Positions 6,904 through 13,124 of a DNA stretch of 15,992 nucleotides are shown here, piece by piece. Position 1 is the stretch's first letter. Each line of letters starts with the position of its first letter. The notes under the pieces were generated by a model. That model was not told the origin of the DNA and did no database searches. It saw only the letters and a list, made by a program, of their open reading frames with translations. Both the position numbers and the translations under genes were made by a program. Source of the DNA: Candidatus Cloacimonadota bacterium (lineage in GTDB: Bacteria > Cloacimonadota > Cloacimonadia > Cloacimonadales > TCS61); contig QMNP01000008.1 of assembly GCA_003647825.1 (NCBI GenBank), forward strand, positions 1-15,992. Reading direction: 5' to 3'.

Positions 6904-7512
6904 CTACTTCTTTTCAGCTTCAGGAGCTTTCTTAGTTTTGGGTTTTGACTTAGTTGTTGTTTTCTTCTTTGCTGTTTCTTTCTTCTCTGTGGTTTCTTTT
7001 TTTGCTGTAGTGCTTTTTTTAGTCGCAGGTTTTTTTGTTTCGATGGTATCTTCTTTTTTTACAGCTTTCTTTTGAACGGCAGGTTTCTTAGTAGCTTTGC
7101 TTTTCTCAGCTGCTGGTTTTTCTGCTGTTTCTTTTTTTGCTGTAGTTTTCTTCTCTGCAGTGTCTTTTTTAACTGCAGGCTTCTTGGCAGCAGCTTCTTT
7201 TTTCACTTCTACTTTTTTGGGAGCAGATTCTTTTTTAGATTCTGTTTCCTTTTTAGCAGGAGCTTCTTTTTTTGCTGCCGACTTTTTAATAGTTGTTTTT
7301 GAAGTAGCTTTTTTAACAACTTTTTCTACAGGTGCTTCTACTTCTTCAACCGATACGAGATGCACAACCTTGTTAATCATGCCGCGAATAACGGGGTTAT
7401 CATCATGCAGACGGGAACGACCGATCTTAGTCAATCCCAGAGCTGCAATAGTTCTTTTTTGATCTTCTTTTCTATTGATCGTGCTTTTAACCTGAGTAAC
7501 CTTTAGTTTCAT
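6904..7512 (-). CDS. rpmD: 50S ribosomal protein L30 with long Lys-rich C-terminal tail
   Basis: The first ~58 residues are a complete L30: KLKVTQVKSTINRKEDQKRT, then the TKIGRSRLHDDNPVIRGMINKV core. Bacterial L30 normally stops near residue 60; here the frame continues without a break to residue 202. The tail (59-202) contains 51 Lys, 24 Ala, 21 Thr and 19 Glu, with no Arg, Gly, Leu or aromatic residue, and has a net charge near +30. KK pairs recur every 5-6 residues. It is presumably disordered and reminiscent of histone H1-like or AlgP/HctB-type tails. Translation should be coupled to rpsE (4-nt ATGA overlap, AGGAGG 7 nt upstream). The L30 identity is secure. The role of the tail is unknown; rRNA or DNA binding, or a ribosome surface extension, are the obvious guesses. 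Confidence 0.93.
   Translation of the reverse strand: MKLKVTQVKSTINRKEDQKRTIAALGLTKIGRSRLHDDNPVIRGMINKVVHLVSVEEVEAPVEKVVKKATSKTTIKKSAAKKEAPAKKETESKKESAPKKVEVKKEAAAKKPAVKKDTAEKKTTAKKETAEKPAAEKSKATKKPAVQKKAVKKEDTIETKKPATKKSTTAKKETTEKKETAKKKTTTKSKPKTKKAPEAEKK
6907..7338 (-). repeat. Degenerate KKxxxx-type repeat encoding the L30 tail
   Basis: Codons 59-202 of rpmD form an imperfect short-period repeat. Lys-Lys pairs start at residues 76, 81, 87, 93, 99, 104, 110, 115, 121, 126, 142, 148, 160, 165, 171, 177 and 182, i.e. every 5-6 residues (about 15-18 nt) apart from one disturbed stretch. At the DNA level the plus strand shows phased T5-T7 tracts separated by GCTG/GCAG-like spacers. Units are too diverged to call an exact tandem repeat, which suggests age or selection on composition rather than recent duplication. 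Confidence 0.8.
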
Positions 7513-8060
7513 TTGGTTTCCTCCTCAGTTTTGGCACCCTCTTTTTTGCCAGTGATCTCGGCAACTGTTTTGCCACGAAGACGAGCCACTTGTGCAATTG
7601 TTCTAAGGTTCTTCAATCCGTCCATTGTTGCTTTTACAACATTAGATGGAGTGTTTGATCCCAGAGATTTTGTGAGAATATCCTGAATACCTGCAGCTTC
7701 CAGTATGGCACGTGCAGGGCCACCAGCGATAACACCGGTACCATTTGAAGCTGGTCTGAGCATAATTTTACTTGCTCCAAATCTACCAATAATTTCGTGA
7801 GGAATAGTACCATTGACGATTGGAACAACAAACAGGCTCTTACCTGCTTTTTCTTTGGCTTTGCGGATCGCATCTACGATTTCATTCGCTTTACCAACAC
7901 CAACGCCTACTTTTCCTGCTTTATCTCCAACAACTACCGTAGCATTAAAGCTGAAATTTCTACCACCTTTTACAACTTTGGCTACGCGGTTTGTTGATAC
8001 TATTTTTTCCACTGCAAACAGTGGTTCATTATTGCGAGGATTATTTCTTTTTCTTTCCAA
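7509..8060 (-). CDS. rpsE: 30S ribosomal protein S5 (TTG start)
   Basis: A 183-residue S5, which acts in mRNA entry, translational accuracy and 30S assembly. The N-terminal double-stranded-RNA-binding fold has NRVAKVVKGGRNFSFNATVV (24-43) and GKVGVGVGKANE (49-60). The C-terminal domain has GPARAILEAAGIQDILTKSLGS (114-135) and LRTIAQVARLRGK (152-164). The start is TTG at 8060, with AGGAGG only 4 nt upstream and no in-frame ATG before the conserved core. The rplR stop TAG forms part of that Shine-Dalgarno. The last ~12 residues are Lys/Glu-rich and poorly conserved, and the final codons overlap the rpmD start (ATGA). Confidence 0.96.
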   Translation of the reverse strand: MERKRNNPRNNEPLFAVEKIVSTNRVAKVVKGGRNFSFNATVVVGDKAGKVGVGVGKANEIVDAIRKAKEKAGKSLFVVPIVNGTIPHEIIGRFGASKIMLRPASNGTGVIAGGPARAILEAAGIQDILTKSLGSNTPSNVVKATMDGLKNLRTIAQVARLRGKTVAEITGKKEGAKTEEETK

Positions 8061-8068
8061 CTTTCCTC

Positions 8069-8443
8069 CTAAAATTCCAAGCCGGCTTTACGAGCACCAT
8101 CTGCTAGAGCTTTAACTCGGCCGTGATACAAAAAGCCACCTCTATCGAAGCAGACTTTCTTAATGCCTTTTTCCAAAGCCAATTCACCGAGTTTTTTTCC
8201 GACTTCAAAACTTTGTTCGGTTTTTTTCTTGGATCTATCAATATTTAAATCTTTGGATAGAGATGAAACAGCAACCAGAGTATGGCCTATTTCGTCGTTA
8301 ATGATCTGAGCACTGATATTAGTATTGCTTCTAAAAACTGCCAAACGCGGCATATCAGCTGAACCAAAGATTTTTTTCTGGATTGCTTTCCGTCTTCTAT
8401 TACGGGCTGCATTTCTTTTATACGTTACGCTGCTTTTATCCAT
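8069..8443 (-). CDS. rplR: 50S ribosomal protein L18
   Basis: A 124-residue L18 of normal length; with L5 it binds 5S rRNA in the central protuberance. The basic N-terminus (YKRNAARNRRRKAIQKKI) is followed by PRLAVFRSNTNISAQIIND (about residues 32-50), GKKLGELALEKGIKKVCFDRGGFLYHGRVKALADGAR and the terminal GLEF. The ATG start is preceded by GGGAG at 6 nt. The rplF stop TAA runs into this purine-rich site (TAAGGAAGGGAG). Confidence 0.97.
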   Translation of the reverse strand: MDKSSVTYKRNAARNRRRKAIQKKIFGSADMPRLAVFRSNTNISAQIINDEIGHTLVAVSSLSKDLNIDRSKKKTEQSFEVGKKLGELALEKGIKKVCFDRGGFLYHGRVKALADGARKAGLEF

Positions 8444-8458
8444 TTCTGTCTCCCTTCC

Positions 8459-9037
8459 TTATGCTGTAGCACCGGCTTTACCAGCCTTAATGCGTACATA
8501 TTCACCTTTATAACGAATGCCTTTTCCTGTAGCATAGTTAAGTGGTGGGCGGCATCTTTTGATCTCAGCAGCAAATTTACCAACATCTTCTTTATCAATT
8601 CCTGAAACCCTTACTACAGCTTGAACACCAAGTGATCCTTGTTCTCGACGAGGAATTGTTTCTGCTTCCACTTTTAAATGTTCTGGCACCTGTATAAGAA
8701 TTTCATGAGAGAAACCAACACTCAATTTAAGCCAGGGACCTAATATCTCGGCAGAATAACCCGTGCCGATAATTTGCAGTTCTTTCATGAAACCTTCGGT
8801 AACACCAATAACCATGTTGTTCAAAAGAGCTCTGGTTAAACCATGTAAAGCTTTCTGAGGTCTGGAATCATCTCTTCTGGTTACATGCAGTGCTCCATTT
8901 TCTTCGGCAACAGCAATTCCGCTGCACAAAGCATAATTAAGCTCACCTTTGCTTCCACTGATTGTCACAATATTATCTTTAATGCTATATTTCACACCAT
9001 CCGGTAATTTTACAGGAGTTCTTCCTACTCTAGACAT
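8459..9037 (-). CDS. rplF: 50S ribosomal protein L6
   Basis: A 192-residue L6, longer than the usual ~178. It sits at the base of the L7/L12 stalk near the sarcin-ricin loop. The N-terminal domain has MSRVGRTPVKLPDGV and TRALLNNMVIGVTEGF (68-83). The C-terminal domain has LQIIGTGYSAEI (87-98), LSVGFSHEI (105-113), VSGIDKEDVGKFAAEIKRCRPP (144-165) and GKGIRYKGEYVRIKAGK (171-187). The extra length lies mainly at about residues 127-138 (TIPRREQGSLGV), between the strands that flank the VSGIDK motif, plus a short GATA tail. The ATG at 9037 has GGGGAGG upstream, 14 nt after rpsH. Confidence 0.97.
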   Translation of the reverse strand: MSRVGRTPVKLPDGVKYSIKDNIVTISGSKGELNYALCSGIAVAEENGALHVTRRDDSRPQKALHGLTRALLNNMVIGVTEGFMKELQIIGTGYSAEILGPWLKLSVGFSHEILIQVPEHLKVEAETIPRREQGSLGVQAVVRVSGIDKEDVGKFAAEIKRCRPPLNYATGKGIRYKGEYVRIKAGKAGATA

Positions 9038-9051
9038 CTATATTCCTCCCC

Positions 9052-9465
9052 TTACCAAACTTTGCAAACATACTCGCCGCCAACCTTCTGAACGCGAGCA
9101 TCTCTGTCTACCATTACACCTTTGTTTGTAGATAACACAGCACAACCGGTATTATTATATACAGAAGGGATATTCTTGGAATTCACATAAACTCGAAGGC
9201 CGGGTTTACTAATTCTTTCGATTCCTTTCAGTACCGGTTCACCTGTGTTGGTGTAACGCAGATTAATATAAATTTGTTTTCTGTAGATCTTCTTGGCAGT
9301 ATTTCTATCAACAATTTCATAACTGTTTACATAGTTTTCTTCTGCCAGGATCTTAATAATAGCTTCGTTGACATTACTGTGATTCACAGTAACAGTTTTG
9401 TGATCGGCCCGATATGCGTTCCTAATTTTAGTAATTGCATCAGCGATCGGATCTGTCAAACTCAT
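9052..9465 (-). CDS. rpsH: 30S ribosomal protein S8
   Basis: A 137-residue S8 that binds the central domain of 16S rRNA early in assembly. The N-terminal TDPIADAITKIRNAYRA (4-20) and the C-terminal STNKGVMVDRDARVQKVGGEYVCKVW match the family. The GLRVYVNSKNIP segment (about 89-100) is also standard. The length is slightly above the usual ~130. AAGGAG stands 5 nt before the ATG start. In E. coli S8 represses the spc operon at rplE; no comparable structured leader fits in the 11 nt before rplE here. Confidence 0.97.
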   Translation of the reverse strand: MSLTDPIADAITKIRNAYRADHKTVTVNHSNVNEAIIKILAEENYVNSYEIVDRNTAKKIYRKQIYINLRYTNTGEPVLKGIERISKPGLRVYVNSKNIPSVYNNTGCAVLSTNKGVMVDRDARVQKVGGEYVCKVW

Positions 9466-9480
9466 CTTTTCTCCTTTGTT

Positions 9481-9666
9481 CTACCAACTGGCTTTTTTTA
9501 CACCAGGTATTTGGCCATTGGAGGCCAATTTTCTAAAACATATACGGCAAATACCGAAAGACCGCATATAAGCTCTAGATCGTCCACAAATTTTACAGCG
9601 AGAATAAGCTCTCGAAGAAAATTTAGGAGTTCTCTTTTGCCTTACTTCCCATGATTTCTTAGCCAA
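9481..9666 (-). CDS. rpsN: 30S ribosomal protein S14, zinc type (TTG start)
   Basis: The short 61-residue, zinc-binding form of S14 in the 30S head. Cys24, Cys27, Cys40 and Cys43 form the C-X2-C-X12-C-X2-C ribbon, and the protein ends in the typical IPGVKKASW. The start codon is TTG at 9666: AAGGAG lies 5 nt upstream and the result is the canonical AKKSWEVRQKR N-terminus. It lies 14 nt after rplE and 15 nt before rpsH. No zinc-free paralogue is visible in the window. Confidence 0.96.
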   Translation of the reverse strand: MAKKSWEVRQKRTPKFSSRAYSRCKICGRSRAYMRSFGICRICFRKLASNGQIPGVKKASW

Positions 9667-9680
9667 ATTGACTCCTTTAT

Positions 9681-10223
9681 CTAATTTTTCTTAAATGGCA
9701 TTCCCAGACCGCGAAGCAGTTCTCTGCCTTCTTCATCGGTCTTAGCCGTAGTTACTATTGTGATATCCATACCACGAACAGCATCAATTTTATCATAATC
9801 TATTTCCGGAAAAACTGTTTGTTCTTTCAGACCAAGTGTAAAGTTACCACGACCGTCGAAAGATTTGTTGGAAACTCCTCTAAAGTCTCTAACTCTGGGA
9901 ATTACAATACCTATCAGTCTATCCAGGAATTCATACATAGTTTCACCGCGCAGAGTAACTTTGCAGCCGATTGGCATACCTTCCCGCAACTTAAAATTAG
10001 AAATTGATTTCTTAGCTTTTGTTACGATAGGCTTGCGTCCTGTGATCGTAGTCATATCTTTAACTGCATGATCAAGGATCGCCTTATTCTGCGTAGCAAG
10101 TCCAACACCCATATTTACCGATACTTTTACCAGCTTCGGTACACGATGAATATTATTATATTCAAAATGCTTCATCAAGGCAGGAATTGTATCTTTATTA
10201 TATTTCTCATGTAATCTATTCAT
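9681..10223 (-). CDS. rplE: 50S ribosomal protein L5
   Basis: A 180-residue L5, the 5S rRNA-binding protein of the central protuberance that contacts P-site tRNA. Seen are VSVNMGVGLATQNKAILDHA (about residues 34-53), GRKPIVTKAKKSISNFKLREGMPIGCKVTLRG (62-93), IPRVRDFRGVS (108-118) and GMDITIVTTAKTDEEGRELLRGLGMPF near the C-terminus. The ATG start at 10223 follows rplX by 11 nt. The rplX stop TAA is the beginning of a TAAAGGAG ribosome-binding site. Confidence 0.98.
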   Translation of the reverse strand: MNRLHEKYNKDTIPALMKHFEYNNIHRVPKLVKVSVNMGVGLATQNKAILDHAVKDMTTITGRKPIVTKAKKSISNFKLREGMPIGCKVTLRGETMYEFLDRLIGIVIPRVRDFRGVSNKSFDGRGNFTLGLKEQTVFPEIDYDKIDAVRGMDITIVTTAKTDEEGRELLRGLGMPFKKN

Positions 10224-10234
10224 TCCCTGCTCCT

Positions 10235-10576
10235 TTAGATCTCATCACCGGTTTTCTTGCAGGAACGCACCCGGTTTTCTCCAACAGTTTTGAAAACGGC
10301 TTTTGTAACTTCACCGATCTTCTCATTAAACAACATTACATTGGAAACATGAATGGGAGATTCTCTTTCGATAATTCCACCCTGAGGATTTTGCTGTGTA
10401 GGACGAGTGTGCTTCTTAATGAAATTTACTCTTTCCACGATAACACGTTCGGTCTTTGGAAAAGCTTTTAATACTCGGCCTTTCACACCTCTGTATTTTC
10501 CGGAAAGTACAACAACATTATCGCCTTTCTTAATCCTCATCTTGTTTCCTGCTTTTTTATCTATTTTCTTCAACAT
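10235..10576 (-). CDS. rplX: 50S ribosomal protein L24
   Basis: A 113-residue L24, an assembly initiator at the exit-tunnel rim. The KOW motif starts at MRIKKGDNVVVLSGKYRG (from residue 13), followed by HTRPTQQNPQGGIIERESPIHVSNV (56-80). Two starts are possible. ATG at 10576 has AGGAG 5 nt upstream, formed with the rplN stop TAG, and gives a 12-residue basic leader (MLKKIDKKAGNK). ATG at 10540 gives the commonest family N-terminus with a weaker AGGA. I prefer 10576 on the ribosome-binding site and the 8-nt gap. Confidence 0.92.
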   Translation of the reverse strand: MLKKIDKKAGNKMRIKKGDNVVVLSGKYRGVKGRVLKAFPKTERVIVERVNFIKKHTRPTQQNPQGGIIERESPIHVSNVMLFNEKIGEVTKAVFKTVGENRVRSCKKTGDEI

Positions 10577-10584
10577 AACGACTC

Positions 10585-10953
10585 CTAAAGGACTTCCGGT
10601 GCCAGAGAAACGATTTTCATAAAACCGTGATCTCTGAGTTCACGAGCTACCGGCCCAAAAATTCGAGTTGCTTTGGGTTCCAGTTTTTCATCGATTATTA
10701 CAGCTGCGTTATCCTGGAAACGAATATAAGTTCCATCTGCTCTTCTCACTTCTTTGTGAGTGCGAACGATAACTGCTCTTTCCACCGATCCTTTTTTAAT
10801 CTTACTATTTGGAACTGCAGATTTAATGGCGACAACAATAACATCACCAAGGCTGGCATAACGTCTTCCTGAACCACCCAACACCTTGATACATTGTGCT
10901 TTTTTGGCACCTGAATTATCTGCAACTGTTAAATTTGTCTGAGCTTGGATCAT
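10585..10953 (-). CDS. rplN: 50S ribosomal protein L14
   Basis: A 122-residue L14, the standard length. It lies at the subunit interface (bridge B5/B8 area) and is the docking site for RsfS. MIQAQTNLTVADNSGAKKAQCIKVLGG (start) and the GDVIVVAIK, VVRTHKEVRRADGTYIRF and IFGPVARELRD segments are all typical. The ATG at 10953 is preceded by TAAGGAG, in which TAA is the rpsQ stop. It is the first gene of the spc block and shows no separate promoter region. Confidence 0.98.
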   Translation of the reverse strand: MIQAQTNLTVADNSGAKKAQCIKVLGGSGRRYASLGDVIVVAIKSAVPNSKIKKGSVERAVIVRTHKEVRRADGTYIRFQDNAAVIIDEKLEPKATRIFGPVARELRDHGFMKIVSLAPEVL

Positions 10954-10963
10954 TTCAGACTCC

Positions 10964-11215
10964 TTATTTTCTTCTTTCGATTATTTTGCTGAGAACCCAT
11001 CTTTTGTCACGGCTAAGCGGCCTACTTTCGCTGATCAAAACCGTATCGCCAATGTTACATTCATTGTTCTCATCATGTGCTTTAAATTTCTTATGTCTTC
11101 TAACAATCTTCTTATAAAGAGGATGTTTGTATTGACGTTCTACGTTCACAACTATCGTTTTATCCATTTTATCACTGATAACGATACCTGTTTTGGTAAC
11201 TTTTCTATTTGCCAT
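10964..11215 (-). CDS. rpsQ: 30S ribosomal protein S17
   Basis: An 83-residue OB-fold S17, a primary binder of the 16S rRNA 5' domain. KTGIVISDKMDKTIVVNVERQYKHPLYKK (about residues 8-36) and CNIGDTVLISESRPLSRDKRW (53-73) match the family. The ATG start overlaps the rpmC end by 11 nt, with a GAGG site within rpmC, so the two are probably translationally coupled. Confidence 0.97.
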   Translation of the reverse strand: MANRKVTKTGIVISDKMDKTIVVNVERQYKHPLYKKIVRRHKKFKAHDENNECNIGDTVLISESRPLSRDKRWVLSKIIERRK

Positions 11216-11408
11216 TATTACCTCTTTCCATCTCGGTCAACAAGGTGTTGATCCTGGCAATATCTTTTCTCACTGCTTTGATACGCATAGGATTTTCCAA
11301 GCGGTTAGTAGCTTTTTGAACTCTTAAATTGAACATTTCTTCTGTGAAGTCGTTCAATTTTAACTGAAGTTCATCTTTAGTTAATTCTCGAAGTTCGTTG
11401 ATCTTCAT
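11205..11408 (-). CDS. rpmC: 50S ribosomal protein L29
   Basis: A 67-residue, all-helical L29 at the polypeptide exit site, where it helps dock SRP and trigger factor. The sequence begins MKINELRELTKDELQLKL and contains FNLRVQKATNRLENPMRIKAVRKDIARINT (26-55). Its start shares one base with the rplP stop (TAATG), and GGAG lies 7 nt upstream, indicating termination-reinitiation coupling. Its end overlaps rpsQ by 11 nt. Confidence 0.97.
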   Translation of the reverse strand: MKINELRELTKDELQLKLNDFTEEMFNLRVQKATNRLENPMRIKAVRKDIARINTLLTEMERGNNGK

Positions 11409-11824
11409 TATTCAACTCCTTCTCTATAAATAATTTTGGTCTTAATAGGTAATTTGTGACCGGCAAGACGAACAGCTTCTTTGGCGTCATCCTTATCAAC
11501 ACCTTCAAATTCAAACATTATCCTGCCTGGTTTTACAACAGCTACCCAATATTCGGGAGCACCTTTACCTTTACCCATACGAGTTTCAGCTGGTTTTGCT
11601 GTAACTGGTTTATCCGGGAAAATTCTGATCCAGAGTTTTCCGGTTCTTTTCATTTGTCGAGTTATTGCCACACGCGCAGATTCGATTTGACGACTTGAGA
11701 TCCAACCAGCTTCCAGAGCTACTAAAGCGTAATCTCCAAAATTGATTGTACTGCCGCGATAAGCCAAACCTCTACGACGGCCTTTCTGCATTTTTCTAAA
11801 TTTAACTTTCTTTGGTGCTAACAT
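11408..11824 (-). CDS. rplP: 50S ribosomal protein L16
   Basis: A 138-residue L16 near the A-site tRNA elbow and peptidyl-transferase centre. MLAPKKVKFRKMQKGRRRGLAYRG starts it, and the VTAKPAETRMGKGKGAPEYWVA loop (74-95) contains Arg82, the equivalent of the arginine hydroxylated in E. coli L16. The ATG at 11824 is 11 nt after the rpsC stop TAG, which forms part of a TAGGGGAG site. Confidence 0.98.
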   Translation of the reverse strand: MLAPKKVKFRKMQKGRRRGLAYRGSTINFGDYALVALEAGWISSRQIESARVAITRQMKRTGKLWIRIFPDKPVTAKPAETRMGKGKGAPEYWVAVVKPGRIMFEFEGVDKDDAKEAVRLAGHKLPIKTKIIYREGVE

Positions 11825-11835
11825 TTATCTCTCCC

Positions 11836-12483
11836 CTAATTAAGGATATCGCCTTTGTATATCCACACTTTGATACCAATAATTCCGTAAGTAGTTGTTA
11901 CTTCTGTAAGAGCATAATCGATATCGGCTCTGAGTGTGTGCAGAGGAGTTCTACCTTCCTGATATCTTTCAGTTCTTGCCATTTCTGCTCCGCCCAAACG
12001 GCCGGCACATTGAACCTTGATGCCTTGAGCACCATTTCGCATGGCATTTCTGATTGCAAATTTCATTGCTCTTCTAAAGGATGTTCTTCTTAATAATTGA
12101 GCTCCGATTTCCTGACCTACCAGGCTGGAATCGCCCCAGGGATTTTTAATTTCCTGAACGTTAACGAAAACGTTGATGTCAGAACCACGATCTTTATTTA
12201 CCAAAACCGAAAGTTCATTTCTCAGTTTTTCGATTTCAGAACCTTTGCGGCCGATAACCTGACCGGGACGGGCTGTATGAATATCTACTGTAACTGATTT
12301 TGTTTTTCTCTGGATTGTAACCTTGGAGATCATCGCACTTTCGAGTCTGCTTTTAACATATTTCTTGATCTTCAGGTCTTCGTGCAAGTTGTCGATATAC
12401 TCACCCTTAGAAGCAAACCAGGTAGATTCACATTCCTTGTTTACACCAATTCTGTAACTTATTGGATTAACTTTCTGTCCCAA
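11836..12483 (-). CDS. rpsC: 30S ribosomal protein S3 (TTG start)
   Basis: A 215-residue S3, which forms the mRNA entry tunnel with S4 and S5 and contributes mRNA helicase activity. It starts MGQKVNPISYRIGV and has the KH-domain loop GRKG (78-81) in ARPGQVIGRKGSEIEKL. The C-terminal domain contains LLRRTSFRRAMKFAI (130-144) and GRLGGAEMARTE (161-172). The start codon is TTG at 12483, preceded by AGGAGGT 5 nt upstream. It lies inside the end of rplV (17-nt overlap). Using TTG restores the canonical N-terminus; no ATG does. Confidence 0.97.
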   Translation of the reverse strand: MGQKVNPISYRIGVNKECESTWFASKGEYIDNLHEDLKIKKYVKSRLESAMISKVTIQRKTKSVTVDIHTARPGQVIGRKGSEIEKLRNELSVLVNKDRGSDINVFVNVQEIKNPWGDSSLVGQEIGAQLLRRTSFRRAMKFAIRNAMRNGAQGIKVQCAGRLGGAEMARTERYQEGRTPLHTLRADIDYALTEVTTTYGIIGIKVWIYKGDILN

Positions 12484-12832
12484 GGTTTACCTCCTCTACT
12501 TTGTCCAAAATTTCCAATGTTATATGGCAAGTTCTTTTACGAATAATTGTAGCCCTGCCTTGTGCACGTGGACGATGTCTTTTCATGATTGGGCCGTCAT
12601 CAGCGAAAACTTTGCTGACAAGCATATTATCGATATCTGCCTTACCTTCTTTCATTGTAGCATTTGCTATTGCAGAATTAAGGAGTTTTGCAACATCGGA
12701 TGCTACTCTTTTCTTAGAGAAAAGCAATATTTTCTGAGCTTCTGGCACAGATTTACCGCGAATCAGGTCGAGGACCAATCTTGCTTTCCGTGCAGAGCCT
12801 CTTAAGTTCCGAACTTTTGCTACTGCTTCCAT
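12467..12832 (-). CDS. rplV: 50S ribosomal protein L22
   Basis: A 121-residue L22 whose beta-hairpin lines the peptide exit tunnel with L4. EAVAKVRNLRGSARKARLVLDLIRGK (2-27) and the hairpin region DDGPIMKRHRPRAQGRATIIRKRTCHIT are conserved. It has an ATG start with AAGGGAG 8 nt upstream, 22 nt after rpsS. The C-terminal extension (EILDKVEEVNLGTES) covers the Shine-Dalgarno and start of rpsC. Confidence 0.97.
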   Translation of the reverse strand: MEAVAKVRNLRGSARKARLVLDLIRGKSVPEAQKILLFSKKRVASDVAKLLNSAIANATMKEGKADIDNMLVSKVFADDGPIMKRHRPRAQGRATIIRKRTCHITLEILDKVEEVNLGTES

Positions 12833-12854
12833 TACTTAAGCTCCCTTTCTTTTC

Positions 12855-13115
12855 CTATTTCTTTTTGTGACCACGAAATGTTCGTGTAGGAGAAAATTCT
12901 CCCAACTTATGACCTACCATATTCTCAGATACATAAACGGGTACGAACTTGCGTCCATTATGAACTGCAAAAGTATGTTCTACGAATTTTGGTAAAATTG
13001 TAGATCTTCTGGACCAGGTTTTAATAACCTGTTTCTTGCTTTCGCTATTGAGAGCGTCAACTTTCTTCTCGAGATGAGAATCTACAAAAGGTCCCTTTTT
13101 GATCGAACGAGCCAT
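12855..13115 (-). CDS. rpsS: 30S ribosomal protein S19
   Basis: An 86-residue S19 of the 30S head that pairs with S13 and makes the B1a bridge. MARSIKKGPFVDSHLEKKV at the start, IKTWSRRSTILPKFVEHTFAVHNGRKFVPVYV (about residues 31-62) and MVGHKLGEFSPTRTFRGHKKK at the end are typical. The ATG start is 9 nt after rplB; the rplB stop reads into the ribosome-binding site (TAAGGG). Confidence 0.98.
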   Translation of the reverse strand: MARSIKKGPFVDSHLEKKVDALNSESKKQVIKTWSRRSTILPKFVEHTFAVHNGRKFVPVYVSENMVGHKLGEFSPTRTFRGHKKK

Positions 13116-13124
13116 AGTTATCCC

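Noticed and set aside
6904..7340. T-rich periodic plus-strand tract as a CRISPR, satellite or replication-origin element
   Set aside because: The units differ in sequence and length, and the period (15-18 nt) follows the Lys-Lys coding pattern of rpmD in an unbroken frame. Coding explains it.
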